DNA of 50,241 nt from a virus. Position numbers and translations under genes: made by a program. The notes under the pieces are model-generated. The model did not search any database, was not told where the DNA came from, and was given only the letters and a program-made list of their open reading frames with translations. Each line of letters begins with the position of its first letter. Within the stretch, counting starts at the first letter, position 1. The stretch is taken from positions 1 to 50,241 of the IMG/VR virus record IMGVR_UViG_3300031608_001091; one strand, 5' to 3'. Shown here in pieces: positions 7,708 through 16,243 of the stretch.

Positions 7708-8225
7708 TCTGTTTTCCATTTAACACTGCAACCAAATGATGGGTTTGGTTCCCAATTAATTGACTTGCCTGCTAATGTTAAATCTAATGCATGACGTAGA
7801 CTGCTACCAGTTGGCATCAAATCATTACTTGTATGACTTGGGTCTAGTTCACCATGATATACAATAGTATCATCTTCATCAATAACATAAAACTCTGGAG
7901 TACAAACTGCGCCATATGCCTTTGCTATGCTTTGGTCTTCATCAAATATATAACCACATGCTAATCCATACTTGTTCACAAACTCTTCCATGAATTCTGG
8001 TGCATCTTCTGGACTACTATCGTCTGTTGTTGGACTTGCATCGTTGCTGTTCACTGCGACACAATGTACTCTTTTATTATATTCTTTTATTATCTTTGAT
8101 ATTGCTGGCATCCTAAACAAGACATAAGGACAATGATTACAAATAATCATTACTAGTCTTACTCCCTTAACATCGTCAATTGGATGTGCCTTCTTCCCTA
8201 TCATATTCTCACTTGTCATTAACAT
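7704..8225 (-). CDS. Thioredoxin-fold redox protein (peroxiredoxin-like, CNHCPYV family)
   Basis: 173 residues from the ATG at 8225, which overlaps the previous stop as TAATG and has GAGG eight bases upstream; an upstream in-frame ATG at 8255 lies inside the previous gene. The active-site motif CNHCPYV (Cys29, Cys32), VAVNSND (57-62), DEDQSIAKAYGAVCTPEFYVID (95-116) and the terminal GCSVKWK (165-171) are the full signature of a bacterial thioredoxin-family/AhpC-TSA-like group. It has no signal peptide. It may keep thiols or iron-sulfur enzymes of the pathway reduced, or protect against peroxide; the context of six radical SAM enzymes makes a redox-partner role conceivable but unproven. Confidence 0.8.
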   Translation of the reverse strand: MLMTSENMIGKKAHPIDDVKGVRLVMIICNHCPYVLFRMPAISKIIKEYNKRVHCVAVNSNDASPTTDDSSPEDAPEFMEEFVNKYGLACGYIFDEDQSIAKAYGAVCTPEFYVIDEDDTIVYHGELDPSHTSNDLMPTGSSLRHALDLTLAGKSINWEPNPSFGCSVKWKTE

Positions 8226-8989
8226 TAAGATAACCTCACTATCGAAATCGCACAATCATCTATTTCTTGTGTGTATACAAATTTGTCTTCAAAGAACGCA
8301 TCTACGACTTCATGTACACCAGAAAACATATTATAATCATCTATATGTATTACTCCACCTACGGGTATCAAGTCCCATATATGTTCTAGTGTATGTTTGG
8401 TTGGTGTCGCAATATCCATATCTAATCGTATAAAAGATATTTGTTCTGGTAATATCGCAGGTATCGTATCTATAACTGAGCCTTTAACATACGTCACTTT
8501 CTCATTTACAATATCTTTTATTGTTTCATCACTGCAATGTATTAGTTCTTTAGATATTATTAAAACATTCTGTTTAACTTCGTCTAAATCACAGTAACAC
8601 CATTTATCATCGAAATATCTACTTTCTACACTCTCTCCGGGACCTTCACTATTCATTATTATGTGAGTGTCATTCTCTATTAATTCGTTTTTAGGTACAC
8701 CAGAAAATGTGTCATATGCCCAGAAAGAACGATTTATATCTAAGGCATTCATTTCAGAGACAGTTAATGCTATATTACCACCCATATATACCCCACATTC
8801 AACGAAGTCTCCTGGTATATTCTTCTTCTTAATGTATCTGATAGCCTCTAATATTGCATTCATCCGTGATGTACTCATTGTAGATATAGAAGATACCCCC
8901 ATCATCTTTTCGATATCACTTTTTGTCCAATTTGAGCGATAATTGTTTTTGATTTCGCTATATATTTCTTTGTAAACAAAGTCGTTCAT
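8225..8989 (-). CDS. TylF/MycF-type macrocin O-methyltransferase-like protein
   Basis: 254 residues. The family pattern is clear: an N-terminal helix with TMSTSRM (37-43), the SAM-binding GDFVECGVYMGG (60-71), AYDTFSGVP (91-99) and the metal-binding region IRLDMDIATPTKHTLEH (187-203) followed by GGVIHIDDY (211-219). Members use magnesium and SAM to methylate a sugar hydroxyl, classically on macrolide deoxysugars, and phage and polysaccharide clusters also carry them. The ATG overlaps the upstream stop (TGATG). It is paired with the C-methyltransferase next door, which supports synthesis of a methylated sugar. Confidence 0.85.
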   Translation of the reverse strand: MNDFVYKEIYSEIKNNYRSNWTKSDIEKMMGVSSISTMSTSRMNAILEAIRYIKKKNIPGDFVECGVYMGGNIALTVSEMNALDINRSFWAYDTFSGVPKNELIENDTHIIMNSEGPGESVESRYFDDKWCYCDLDEVKQNVLIISKELIHCSDETIKDIVNEKVTYVKGSVIDTIPAILPEQISFIRLDMDIATPTKHTLEHIWDLIPVGGVIHIDDYNMFSGVHEVVDAFFEDKFVYTQEIDDCAISIVRLS

Positions 8990-10182
8990 CAGCCTATCAC
9001 CTCAAATTCTGGTGTACAGAATACAAGTTTACCGCCATCTGCAATCCAGTCTTTTAAAATTCTTGTGACGAACAATTCTTTGAAGTGAAATGGAAATACT
9101 AAGAAGTAATCTGCCTTCTCTTTTGCTTCGTCTTCATGTACAATAGGAATACTACTACCAACTAGATACTTACCAATCTTATCTGGATGTATCTCTGCCG
9201 CACCACTAATCACATCATTATCTAGTCCATAGTATTGCATGATTGTATTACCCTTTGTACTAGCACCCATGATATAAACTTTCTTTCCGTCTTCTACTTC
9301 AGAACGTAAGAAGTTCATGGTCTTGTCTCTGTTCTTATCGATGTTTGTTTTCCAATCAGTGTATCGTTCTACTGAACAATTCTCTTCGTACTCACAACTG
9401 CCTTCATTCAAGTGCTGAATATATAACTGATAACTTCCGCCGTTAATGTCGTTCTCACGCACTTGGTATATCTCAAGTCCATTGCGTTCTAATAAGTTCA
9501 CTAGTGCTTTGTATGAATAGTATTCTAAATGTTCGTGTATGACATTGCCTAGGTCGTTAGTGTCAAGCATTGGTCGAGCAGTCATTAACTGGCATACCCA
9601 TACTCCACTCTCGTCTAGTATGCGTTTGATGTCTTGTACAAATGAGTTTGGATTATCTAGGTCATAGAACATAGCAACAGTTGTTACAATCTTTGCTTTC
9701 TGCTCACCCATCTTCTCTTCCCAATTCTTCTTGTTGAAGAAGTCACCTATCATAATATCGCAATTGTCTTTTAGTTCGTTGTGTATATTCTGTGCTGGGT
9801 CTATGCCTACTCTAGTTACATTATCAGGATAAAAACTCAACAACGTGCCATCATTTGCACCAATGTCAACTACGATATCATTGTCATGTAATTCTACTTC
9901 ATACGAAGCATCTACTGTGATACTCTCTAAGTTATCAACAATCTTTTTGTTTAACCTAGACAAGTACCAGTAGTTCTTATATAAGTCTTCTTCTCTCACG
10001 GTGTGTGTTAATTGCACTAAGTCGCACTCGTTACAATGAACTAATGCAAGTGGCGCCGAACCAACATCAAGATTTGGTTCTTCGACAAACGCATTGATTT
10101 TCAAATCTCCAATATCAAACACGGTAGTGAGTTCTTTGTTCCCACAACTTCTACATTCTTCAATCTGTTTTATCTTTGCCAT
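8989..10182 (-). CDS. Zinc-binding sugar C-methyltransferase-like protein (TylCIII/NovU type)
   Basis: 397 residues, typical length. The N-terminal zinc module has Cys10, Cys13, Cys50 and Cys53 (CRSC and CNEC). The SAM domain has VVDIGANDGTLL (104-115). The C-terminal Rossmann-like domain includes YIMGASTKGNTIMQY (about 298-312), typical of Methyltransf_13/14 architecture. Well-studied relatives methylate C3 of 4-keto-6-deoxy nucleotide sugars. This fits with the adjacent aminotransferase, cupin and epimerase genes. Stop and start overlap on both sides, so it is firmly inside the operon. Confidence 0.85.
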   Translation of the reverse strand: MAKIKQIEECRSCGNKELTTVFDIGDLKINAFVEEPNLDVGSAPLALVHCNECDLVQLTHTVREEDLYKNYWYLSRLNKKIVDNLESITVDASYEVELHDNDIVVDIGANDGTLLSFYPDNVTRVGIDPAQNIHNELKDNCDIMIGDFFNKKNWEEKMGEQKAKIVTTVAMFYDLDNPNSFVQDIKRILDESGVWVCQLMTARPMLDTNDLGNVIHEHLEYYSYKALVNLLERNGLEIYQVRENDINGGSYQLYIQHLNEGSCEYEENCSVERYTDWKTNIDKNRDKTMNFLRSEVEDGKKVYIMGASTKGNTIMQYYGLDNDVISGAAEIHPDKIGKYLVGSSIPIVHEDEAKEKADYFLVFPFHFKELFVTRILKDWIADGGKLVFCTPEFEVIG

Positions 10183-10787
10183 TATAAATCCTTTATGTAA
10201 CTGATGTCGGGATACGTATATGACCCTGCAACATCTTCGTTAACTACTTTATTTTTAATAAAGTTCTCAAGTCCCATCTCAGCAGTTTCGGGTGTCATAA
10301 ACATATGATAACCTAAAACTTGCATCTTGTCTTCTTCATAAGGCACACTCATGTCTCTCCCGTCATGCACTGCAAGTTGCGCCCAATCATAGAAATCTTT
10401 ATCATCAGTTAAAATCATACCACCTTTAATAGTACTTAGTATCTTTTTGAATTGAAAACTCAGGCACTGATAAGTTCCTTCAATGTACATATCTTTTGTA
10501 AATCTAGGAGCACCATCCACAATGTTTGTAGGTTCAATAGGATAAACTCCTTTCCATTCTTTATCAATAAACTCTACATTAAATCCCGCATGTATCATTT
10601 GCATTGGCGCACTGACATATGTATTCTTTGGTACCTTAACCGTACAAGTTCCATGTATCTTCTTATAGTATATAGCACTTAAAAATATAGCATGGCTACA
10701 ACAATCAGTTGCAATGCCATATGGAGCATTAGCGTAATTAGCCACCACTCTTTCAAACTTATGTACTGTGTCGAATGGAGTTACCAT
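10182..10787 (-). CDS. Short DegT/DnrJ/EryC1/StrS-type aminotransferase-like protein
   Basis: 201 residues, against about 370 for normal sugar aminotransferases. The large-domain landmarks are present: an N-terminal helix ending YGIATDCCSHAIFLSA, KVPKNTYVSAPMQMIHAGF (51-69), the cofactor-contacting NIVDGAP (88-94) and SFQFKKILSTIKGGM (110-124), in which Lys115 aligns with the lysine that binds pyridoxal phosphate. The small C-terminal domain is largely missing. No frameshift is seen: the ORF is closed by genes on both sides. It may be a minimal active enzyme, or a binding-only relative. Full members transfer an amino group to a keto nucleotide sugar. Confidence 0.7.
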   Translation of the reverse strand: MVTPFDTVHKFERVVANYANAPYGIATDCCSHAIFLSAIYYKKIHGTCTVKVPKNTYVSAPMQMIHAGFNVEFIDKEWKGVYPIEPTNIVDGAPRFTKDMYIEGTYQCLSFQFKKILSTIKGGMILTDDKDFYDWAQLAVHDGRDMSVPYEEDKMQVLGYHMFMTPETAEMGLENFIKNKVVNEDVAGSYTYPDISYIKDL

Positions 10788-11629
10788 GTGATGTCCAATA
10801 AATTTGCCCTGTGTGTATTTTGGTATCTGCCACTAACAATGTTCGCAAATGGAATATCTGCGTATCGTTTGTCCACGCTGTCATATTTTTCTAGCCAGTT
10901 ATAAAATTCATTACTTTTGTATAGTTTCTTTCGTATTGAATTTCTAAAATTAAATAGCGGTCCAACACGGTCAACATCTTGAATGTCTAATTCGCTAGGG
11001 TCATCGTTCTGCGCCCAGGCATCTTGAAAACTTTTTCCAACTCTACATTCGTCATACAGATATACGTCTGCGTGGAGAAATTTTCTCTCTTGTAATATTG
11101 CATGTTTTTCTTCATCGGTGAGAATTATAGTATACTTTGGAGTATCGGTCCATGTGTGGTAACCGAATATCATATCACTACTAAATTTATCATCTTCTTC
11201 ATATTCCATATAATTTGGAGTAGGTAATGTGGATTCGTAGTCATGTACTCCTTGATTGATATATTGTAGGTCTTCCATGTTATATTCAGATGGTTTTTCA
11301 CCCCAGTTCATACATTCCATAGTAAACTGTCTGTGTAATATATTACAATCTTGCACTGTCAGTGTATCACTTAGTGATACATTAGGTTCAATACCAGTCA
11401 GTGCAAAGCCTTTACGTATTGATGTTAATGCTTCTAGTCTGACAGAGTGAGATATATGTTCTAGATGCTTCATCGAGCGTCCCGCTTGATGTGAAAGGAT
11501 TCGCTGAAAAAGTTCAACTTCATCTGCTTTACAGGTCTCGCATAGTTCAAGTATTTTTTTGCTTATCGATGTATCAAATACATCAAGTGTTAGTACTTCA
11601 CCATTATCAAATTTAAATTTCATTTCCAT
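10781..11629 (-). CDS. Unknown protein in the sugar-modification operon
   Basis: 282 residues, not recognised. It begins with a short beta-rich segment (MEMKFKFDNGEVLTLDVFD), then a helical region with three cysteine codons near residues 30-33 (LCETCK) and many acidic residues, and ends in a basic and aromatic stretch. No signal peptide, membrane helix, P-loop or Rossmann motif is seen. The start has GGTAG upstream and overlaps the cupin gene; the end overlaps the aminotransferase start. Position between a ketoisomerase-like cupin and an aminotransferase suggests a role in the same sugar pathway or in recognising the target, but this is only context. Confidence 0.7.
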   Translation of the reverse strand: MEMKFKFDNGEVLTLDVFDTSISKKILELCETCKADEVELFQRILSHQAGRSMKHLEHISHSVRLEALTSIRKGFALTGIEPNVSLSDTLTVQDCNILHRQFTMECMNWGEKPSEYNMEDLQYINQGVHDYESTLPTPNYMEYEEDDKFSSDMIFGYHTWTDTPKYTIILTDEEKHAILQERKFLHADVYLYDECRVGKSFQDAWAQNDDPSELDIQDVDRVGPLFNFRNSIRKKLYKSNEFYNWLEKYDSVDKRYADIPFANIVSGRYQNTHRANLLDITW

Positions 11630-12017
11630 CTTTATCTACCTTTATAATAGGAGCATTACATTTATCCCAATGTTTTGTTAACATACTAACGAAAGAGTAA
11701 TCTTCTAATGCTCGAAACTTATGTGATGTGTTGATAGGTATACGAATGCTGTCACCCACTTTCAACGTAATAGTTATGTCTTCATCGTTAGAAATAAACT
11801 CTGTGTACTCGCATCTGCCTGAGACTACCATCATGTACTCGTTAAACTCGGGATGATAATGATATCCTCTTTCATCACCTTTCTTTGTGACCATAAGATT
11901 GTATTCCGTTAAGTTATCATCAATAGGAAAACTAAAGATTGTTCCACGACTATCTTCAAATATATCAGCAGATACTATCTCTGTTTTACTATCATCTTTA
12001 ATTTTATTGTATCTCAT
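11613..12017 (-). CDS. Cupin protein, sugar 3,4-ketoisomerase/3,5-epimerase-like
   Basis: 134 residues, single cupin domain. Motif 1 is Gly51 to Gly67 with His53, His55 and Glu60 (GYHYHPEFNE), and motif 2 has Gly88, Pro94 and His99 (GDSIRIPINTSHKF); together they give a full metal-binding set. The N-terminal DSRGTIFSF resembles the FdtA/WxcM and RmlC-like sugar isomerases. Such enzymes shift a keto group on a dTDP-linked sugar before amination, which fits the following aminotransferase gene two positions downstream. A generic metal cupin cannot be excluded. Confidence 0.7.
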   Translation of the reverse strand: MRYNKIKDDSKTEIVSADIFEDSRGTIFSFPIDDNLTEYNLMVTKKGDERGYHYHPEFNEYMMVVSGRCEYTEFISNDEDITITLKVGDSIRIPINTSHKFRALEDYSFVSMLTKHWDKCNAPIIKVDKDGNEI

Positions 12018-13224
12018 TATCTAACCAATTATAAACGTCATCGAAGTACGATTTTGTTATTTCTTTGAACTCTTTACTAAAGTATCTTTTCTTATTATAC
12101 ACTAATCTGTCTTTTAATTCAAGTGTTTTTACGGCTAATTGTTCGGGCGTTAGTTTGTTAATCACTTCCATCTGTTCGATTACCATCTCTGCTCGTTTGA
12201 ACATGTCTTCTTCTAAGTCATAACTATTATCAAATACATCATCAAAAGTATCAAATCCCCATTCTCTGAGAACTTCTAAAGTTCTCGGTTGCCCTATTAT
12301 CATAAATGGATGCATAAACACAATTGCTTTAAATATAACTTCTGATATATAACATCCGGGACCAATCGCACTACTCTCGGTTAGAACACTCATAAAAGAA
12401 TTCTGATAGAAAGATGCTGAACTCCAAACTGTATCATCATAGAAGCATCCATTTTGTTGAAAGTCTTCTACGTCTAGTACTAGAGGCAACTCGTTCATGA
12501 ATTCGTTCGCTTCTGTTCTCAACTTTTCACTATCAACAAGATTATACTTATCATATATATCTTTGTGTTCTCTTTTGTCTGCGACAATCCATTCTATGTG
12601 TTCTTCAAATGTTTCGCCGTCCATCATTTTAGCACAACTAATTAGATTATTATCTAGCATTCCCAACTCACGTATACGCAACAAGAAGTACATTCTGTGT
12701 GGTTTATGTATTCTATTAAAACTCAGAAACGTATGGTCAAATGTTCTTTGGTCTATAAGTTCTTCTGGTATATCATATATCTCTTCCCAATAGAAATGAT
12801 TCCATCCAGGAACAAAGAACGTTTTAATATTAGATGTATTGTTTTCTGGTGCAAAAAAGTCACCAGATGCCCAGCATACGTTATGTGTATCAGCGCCCGC
12901 TGTTTCTAATTTATCATTGATGTTTATATTCTCGTGGTAAAAGAAGTTACCCTCGCCACATATTGGTTCCTGAACTGTGCTAATTATAACTCTAGTGTTA
13001 TTTGGAATTAGTTTAACTATGCTGCCATCTTTAACACATTCTATACCAGTGTTTCCCAATTCTTGTGAGATGTTTGGTTCATAAATTAATTTATTGCTGT
13101 CTGTAAATTTTATATCTTGGCTGAAAGAAAGATTAAAATAATCGAAGTTAAAATTGAGATGGCGCCACCACTGCGAGTCTCCTATATCTTTGAAATGCAA
13201 ATGATTTAGATTTACTTTTAACAT
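12004..13224 (-). CDS. Glycosyltransferase with fucosyltransferase-like C-terminal region (second copy)
   Basis: 406 residues. The C-terminal half shows the same pattern as the gene at 775-2184: SFMSVLTESS, then a glycine-containing segment and ISEVIFKAIVFMHPFMIIG, REWGFDTFDDVFDNSYD, and a final helical tail. The N-terminal half has FFVPGWNHFYW and SFNRIHKPHR, the latter common in phage glycosyltransferases of this class. It would transfer the sugar built by neighbouring genes. Its ATG overlaps the upstream SGNH stop by seven bases. Donor and acceptor are unknown. Confidence 0.65.
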   Translation of the reverse strand: MLKVNLNHLHFKDIGDSQWWRHLNFNFDYFNLSFSQDIKFTDSNKLIYEPNISQELGNTGIECVKDGSIVKLIPNNTRVIISTVQEPICGEGNFFYHENININDKLETAGADTHNVCWASGDFFAPENNTSNIKTFFVPGWNHFYWEEIYDIPEELIDQRTFDHTFLSFNRIHKPHRMYFLLRIRELGMLDNNLISCAKMMDGETFEEHIEWIVADKREHKDIYDKYNLVDSEKLRTEANEFMNELPLVLDVEDFQQNGCFYDDTVWSSASFYQNSFMSVLTESSAIGPGCYISEVIFKAIVFMHPFMIIGQPRTLEVLREWGFDTFDDVFDNSYDLEEDMFKRAEMVIEQMEVINKLTPEQLAVKTLELKDRLVYNKKRYFSKEFKEITKSYFDDVYNWLDNEIQ

Positions 13225-14105
13225 TCATCTATCGCTTTGATTATTCTGTCTGCAATAATAGAGTGTCCACTTTCATTCCAATGTCTGTCTTCTTTTGATA
13301 TATAATTCTGTTCATAGTCAGGAGTAGGTGGGTCGTCAAAGGGTTTACCAATATCAATATACTTGAAGTCATCGTCATCGATTCTTTCAGAATTGTTCTC
13401 AAGTCTATCGATATTTTGGTCACCATACCAAGCGTGTTCTTCTATAGACCACCAATAAGTTTTGAAGTTATGTATTTTTCCTAGACCCTTTGTAAGCAAT
13501 ACATTTCTTTCAAAATTATTGTTGTCCATCTCTTCAGTACTCAATATTAGAGTTGCGGCGTAAATATCTTGTAACCATTTGTGTTCTTCGATTGTTGAAT
13601 TCCAATTACCCGGACTAATATTTGTAACACCATCATAAACATATTTTGATTTTGATGCTTCTGTATAAAATACTCGCCTAGAGCAAAATGAAAAGCCAAT
13701 GATAACATACTCTATCTGACTAGCATACATGTTACACCACTTAGAAAGTATATTAGTAATCAAATCATTTGATGCTCCGCGAATTCCTATGTTGATTATC
13801 TTGTAGTCTTTAAAAAAATCTTTAGACTGTAATTGGCCACAAAAAGTATCTTTGTGTTTTACTCCATCACCGAACGTAAAACTATCTCCAACAAATAGTA
13901 TAATTTTATCTTCAGGTGTTATTGGCGACATGGTGCTTCTTGTCTGTAAGTCTACATTCCAATCATCAGTCATCTCATAGTATCCATCCTTAGACAAAGG
14001 CATCTGTTGGGCTTTTGGAAGAGTGCAGTCTAAAGGAGAGTGGGTTGGCCTGAACGCTAATTTTCCAGTCTTTCTTAACTCTTCGGTAATATCATTTAAT
14101 ATCAT
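13218..14105 (-). CDS. SGNH-type hydrolase/acyltransferase-like protein (AlgX-like motifs)
   Basis: 295 residues. Block I VGDSFTFGDGV has Ser75; GIRGASND (107-114) supplies the oxyanion Gly and Asn; the C-terminal motif EDRHWNESGH contains Asp273 and His275 in the DxHWN form seen in AlgX and related O-acetylation proteins. Thus all catalytic residues are visible. The N-terminal 60 residues (THSPLDCTLP, KDGYYEMTDDW) are a lead-in found on phage SGNH proteins of this size. It lies between a radical SAM gene and a glycosyltransferase, overlapping both. It may esterify or de-esterify the sugar or peptide product. Confidence 0.75.
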   Translation of the reverse strand: MILNDITEELRKTGKLAFRPTHSPLDCTLPKAQQMPLSKDGYYEMTDDWNVDLQTRSTMSPITPEDKIILFVGDSFTFGDGVKHKDTFCGQLQSKDFFKDYKIINIGIRGASNDLITNILSKWCNMYASQIEYVIIGFSFCSRRVFYTEASKSKYVYDGVTNISPGNWNSTIEEHKWLQDIYAATLILSTEEMDNNNFERNVLLTKGLGKIHNFKTYWWSIEEHAWYGDQNIDRLENNSERIDDDDFKYIDIGKPFDDPPTPDYEQNYISKEDRHWNESGHSIIADRIIKAIDEC

Positions 14106-15381
14106 CTAAGTATTCCTGAAGTTCATCGTGTAGTTCTGGAAATGTCATTCTAAAGTTTTCATTTCTGAGGCTATCCAATTCATCTGTATAGTCCATTGCC
14201 TTCTTTAATAACTTTAAATCAGTAGGCTTCTGTTCGTTACGTCTCATCTGTGCCATCTTGTTAGGATCCCAGTCTTCTGGAAAATATGGTGCCATTTTAT
14301 CATTAACTGCTTTTCTAATTTCTAGAGGTAATACATTTACAGAAAATTCTTCTGGCTGTGTTACAAAGTTATGATGAATTCTTATATCTTTGTCTTTTGC
14401 AAAGTCCATCATTTCGTCTAAGTAAAAATAATTCATCCAACTAACAGTTTGTGTTATGTTTATTGACAGTTTCTTGGAATCATAAAACGGCAATGAGTCT
14501 CTTGCTTCTATTAGCATGTCTACTGTCGCTATCACATCTTTCCACTTAGTAGGATTTCTTATGTATTCATTTCTAGCCTCAACATCATCTATACTCAATC
14601 CAACTTCCACTTCATCAAACTGTTTCCAAATATTGATAATTTCTTCAGTCATCTGGGTACAGTTTATATTATACCATAATTTCACACCAGTTCTTCCAGC
14701 GTCAATCATTCTCTGTAAAAATCTAAAGTGTTCTTTAATTAATGTAGGTTCACCGCCATTAATATAAAATACTTTTGCGTTCTTTGTCTTTTCAAACAAG
14801 TCATCCCAAAACTTCTCTTGTTCTGGCCAGTCAAATTGATTTAACTCTTTATCGAATAGGTGTAACGTAGTAAACTTTTTACGCATCTTGTTGTAATCTG
14901 AAATCCACTTACTACTGCTCCATGGATTACATGACCTACATTTAGCGTTACATATGTTGCCCAATCTTAGTTCTACGAATTCTAACTCAACTTTGTTCAA
15001 TGAGCCATCTTCGTTAGTTCTATTTTTAGCCTCTTCAATATCGAAGTGTTCATATGTTTTATTTTCTTTAATTCGTTTACTATAGACGCCTGCCTCTTCT
15101 TCTCTATAACACTTCTTACATGCCTCTGGTTCTTCGCCATTCAACATCTCTAATCGAACAGTATTATACGAGTCTCCGTTCATAACTTCTTCTATAGTAT
15201 TATTTTTTAAATCTAAGAATATGTCTCCCGAGACACTTCTTGGGTCATCGTCTGAATACTTTGTGTATTTCCTAGACCGCGAAATACCATTGTGGTGGTC
15301 AGCAACACAACACAACGTAGTTCCGCCATGAGGATGACTTGCTAAATGTATCCAAGGCAATGTACAAAATGTTTTACTCAC
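14092..15381 (-). CDS. Radical SAM protein with N-terminal SPASM/twitch-like cysteine module
   Basis: 429 residues; start codon is GTG at 15381 (GTGAGTAA overlaps the upstream stop) because no other start precedes the conserved FCTLPW. The radical SAM cluster is Cys144-x3-Cys148-x2-Cys151 (CNAKCRSC), and the SAM-binding GGEP is at 209-212. Before it lies a second cysteine set: Cys6 (FCTLPW), Cys24-Cys25 (TTLCC), Cys88 and Cys91 (CKKC), resembling the auxiliary iron-sulfur ligands of SPASM/twitch domains but at the N-terminus. Radical SAM enzymes with such clusters usually modify peptides or sugars. It is sandwiched between two SGNH genes. Confidence 0.85.
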   Translation of the reverse strand: MSKTFCTLPWIHLASHPHGGTTLCCVADHHNGISRSRKYTKYSDDDPRSVSGDIFLDLKNNTIEEVMNGDSYNTVRLEMLNGEEPEACKKCYREEEAGVYSKRIKENKTYEHFDIEEAKNRTNEDGSLNKVELEFVELRLGNICNAKCRSCNPWSSSKWISDYNKMRKKFTTLHLFDKELNQFDWPEQEKFWDDLFEKTKNAKVFYINGGEPTLIKEHFRFLQRMIDAGRTGVKLWYNINCTQMTEEIINIWKQFDEVEVGLSIDDVEARNEYIRNPTKWKDVIATVDMLIEARDSLPFYDSKKLSINITQTVSWMNYFYLDEMMDFAKDKDIRIHHNFVTQPEEFSVNVLPLEIRKAVNDKMAPYFPEDWDPNKMAQMRRNEQKPTDLKLLKKAMDYTDELDSLRNENFRMTFPELHDELQEYLDDIK

Positions 15382-16243
15382 TTGTAATTCTCCTTAACAT
15401 AGTACGTGCATAGTGATTATTAATTTCAAAACCAGCATGGGAACCGTCTCTTCCAAATCTTGATTGTGAATGCTTTAAGGACTTATATGGCTCAATATTA
15501 TTATTGAAATCATCAGACATAATTGGAAAACTACTTTCATAAAAATTTATATTCAATGTTTCACAAAAACTCTGCATCACATTTAGCGTCATGTGGTGCT
15601 TATATGTAAACCAATCCTTGGCATGTAATGACAACTGTTCGTATATCTTAATCGTTTTTCTTAGATATTTTAAATCCATACCAATAGTAAGTGGGATAGG
15701 CATATCCCATTCGTCACCAATATAAAGCATTCTGCCAACATGTGGAGTATTTGAGATTATCATTGCTGGATTAAACTTCTTAATGTATGGAATAAATCGC
15801 AACCATTCATCAACCGACCCGCCCGGTACGCCAAGATTAATTAAGTTATACTTTTTGTTCACTTCTTTCTCTATCATTTTATGTAACTGGGAACACCAAA
15901 CTTCTTCTTCTGGAATTGAATATCCAAAAGTATGACTGCATCCAAGATATATTATAGACTGCATTCTAAAGTCCATATCTTCAAAATTGTCACATCTCCA
16001 TCCTTGTTTATTCAAACTGTAAGTAAAATCTGAACTATAATTCGTCTGGTTATTTTTTATTGCTTTTTTGTATTGCTTCTCTTCATCAAACATCCATTGT
16101 GTTTCATGTGTGCGTTTGCCACCTTCGGTGTTATTTCCACTTCGAAGATTTTCCATTACATGAAAATTAATAGGCCAAGGATTATTAAAGTCCATGTCTG
16201 GATGTGTCTTTTCCATTGAATCTAATGTTCTTAGATTACTCAT
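15374..16243 (-). CDS. SGNH-type hydrolase-like protein
   Basis: 289 residues. Ser103 lies in IYLGCSHTFGYSI (98-110), a block I variant with Cys before Ser; NLGVPGGSVDEW supplies the oxyanion region, with Gly and Ser where Asn is usual; RDGSHAG gives Asp266 and His269. The segment SLNKQGWRCDNFE just before block I is a lead motif shared with other phage SGNH proteins. It overlaps both neighbouring radical SAM genes by eight bases, so the three are translated together. Substrate unknown. Confidence 0.65.
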   Translation of the reverse strand: MSNLRTLDSMEKTHPDMDFNNPWPINFHVMENLRSGNNTEGGKRTHETQWMFDEEKQYKKAIKNNQTNYSSDFTYSLNKQGWRCDNFEDMDFRMQSIIYLGCSHTFGYSIPEEEVWCSQLHKMIEKEVNKKYNLINLGVPGGSVDEWLRFIPYIKKFNPAMIISNTPHVGRMLYIGDEWDMPIPLTIGMDLKYLRKTIKIYEQLSLHAKDWFTYKHHMTLNVMQSFCETLNINFYESSFPIMSDDFNNNIEPYKSLKHSQSRFGRDGSHAGFEINNHYARTMLRRITSE

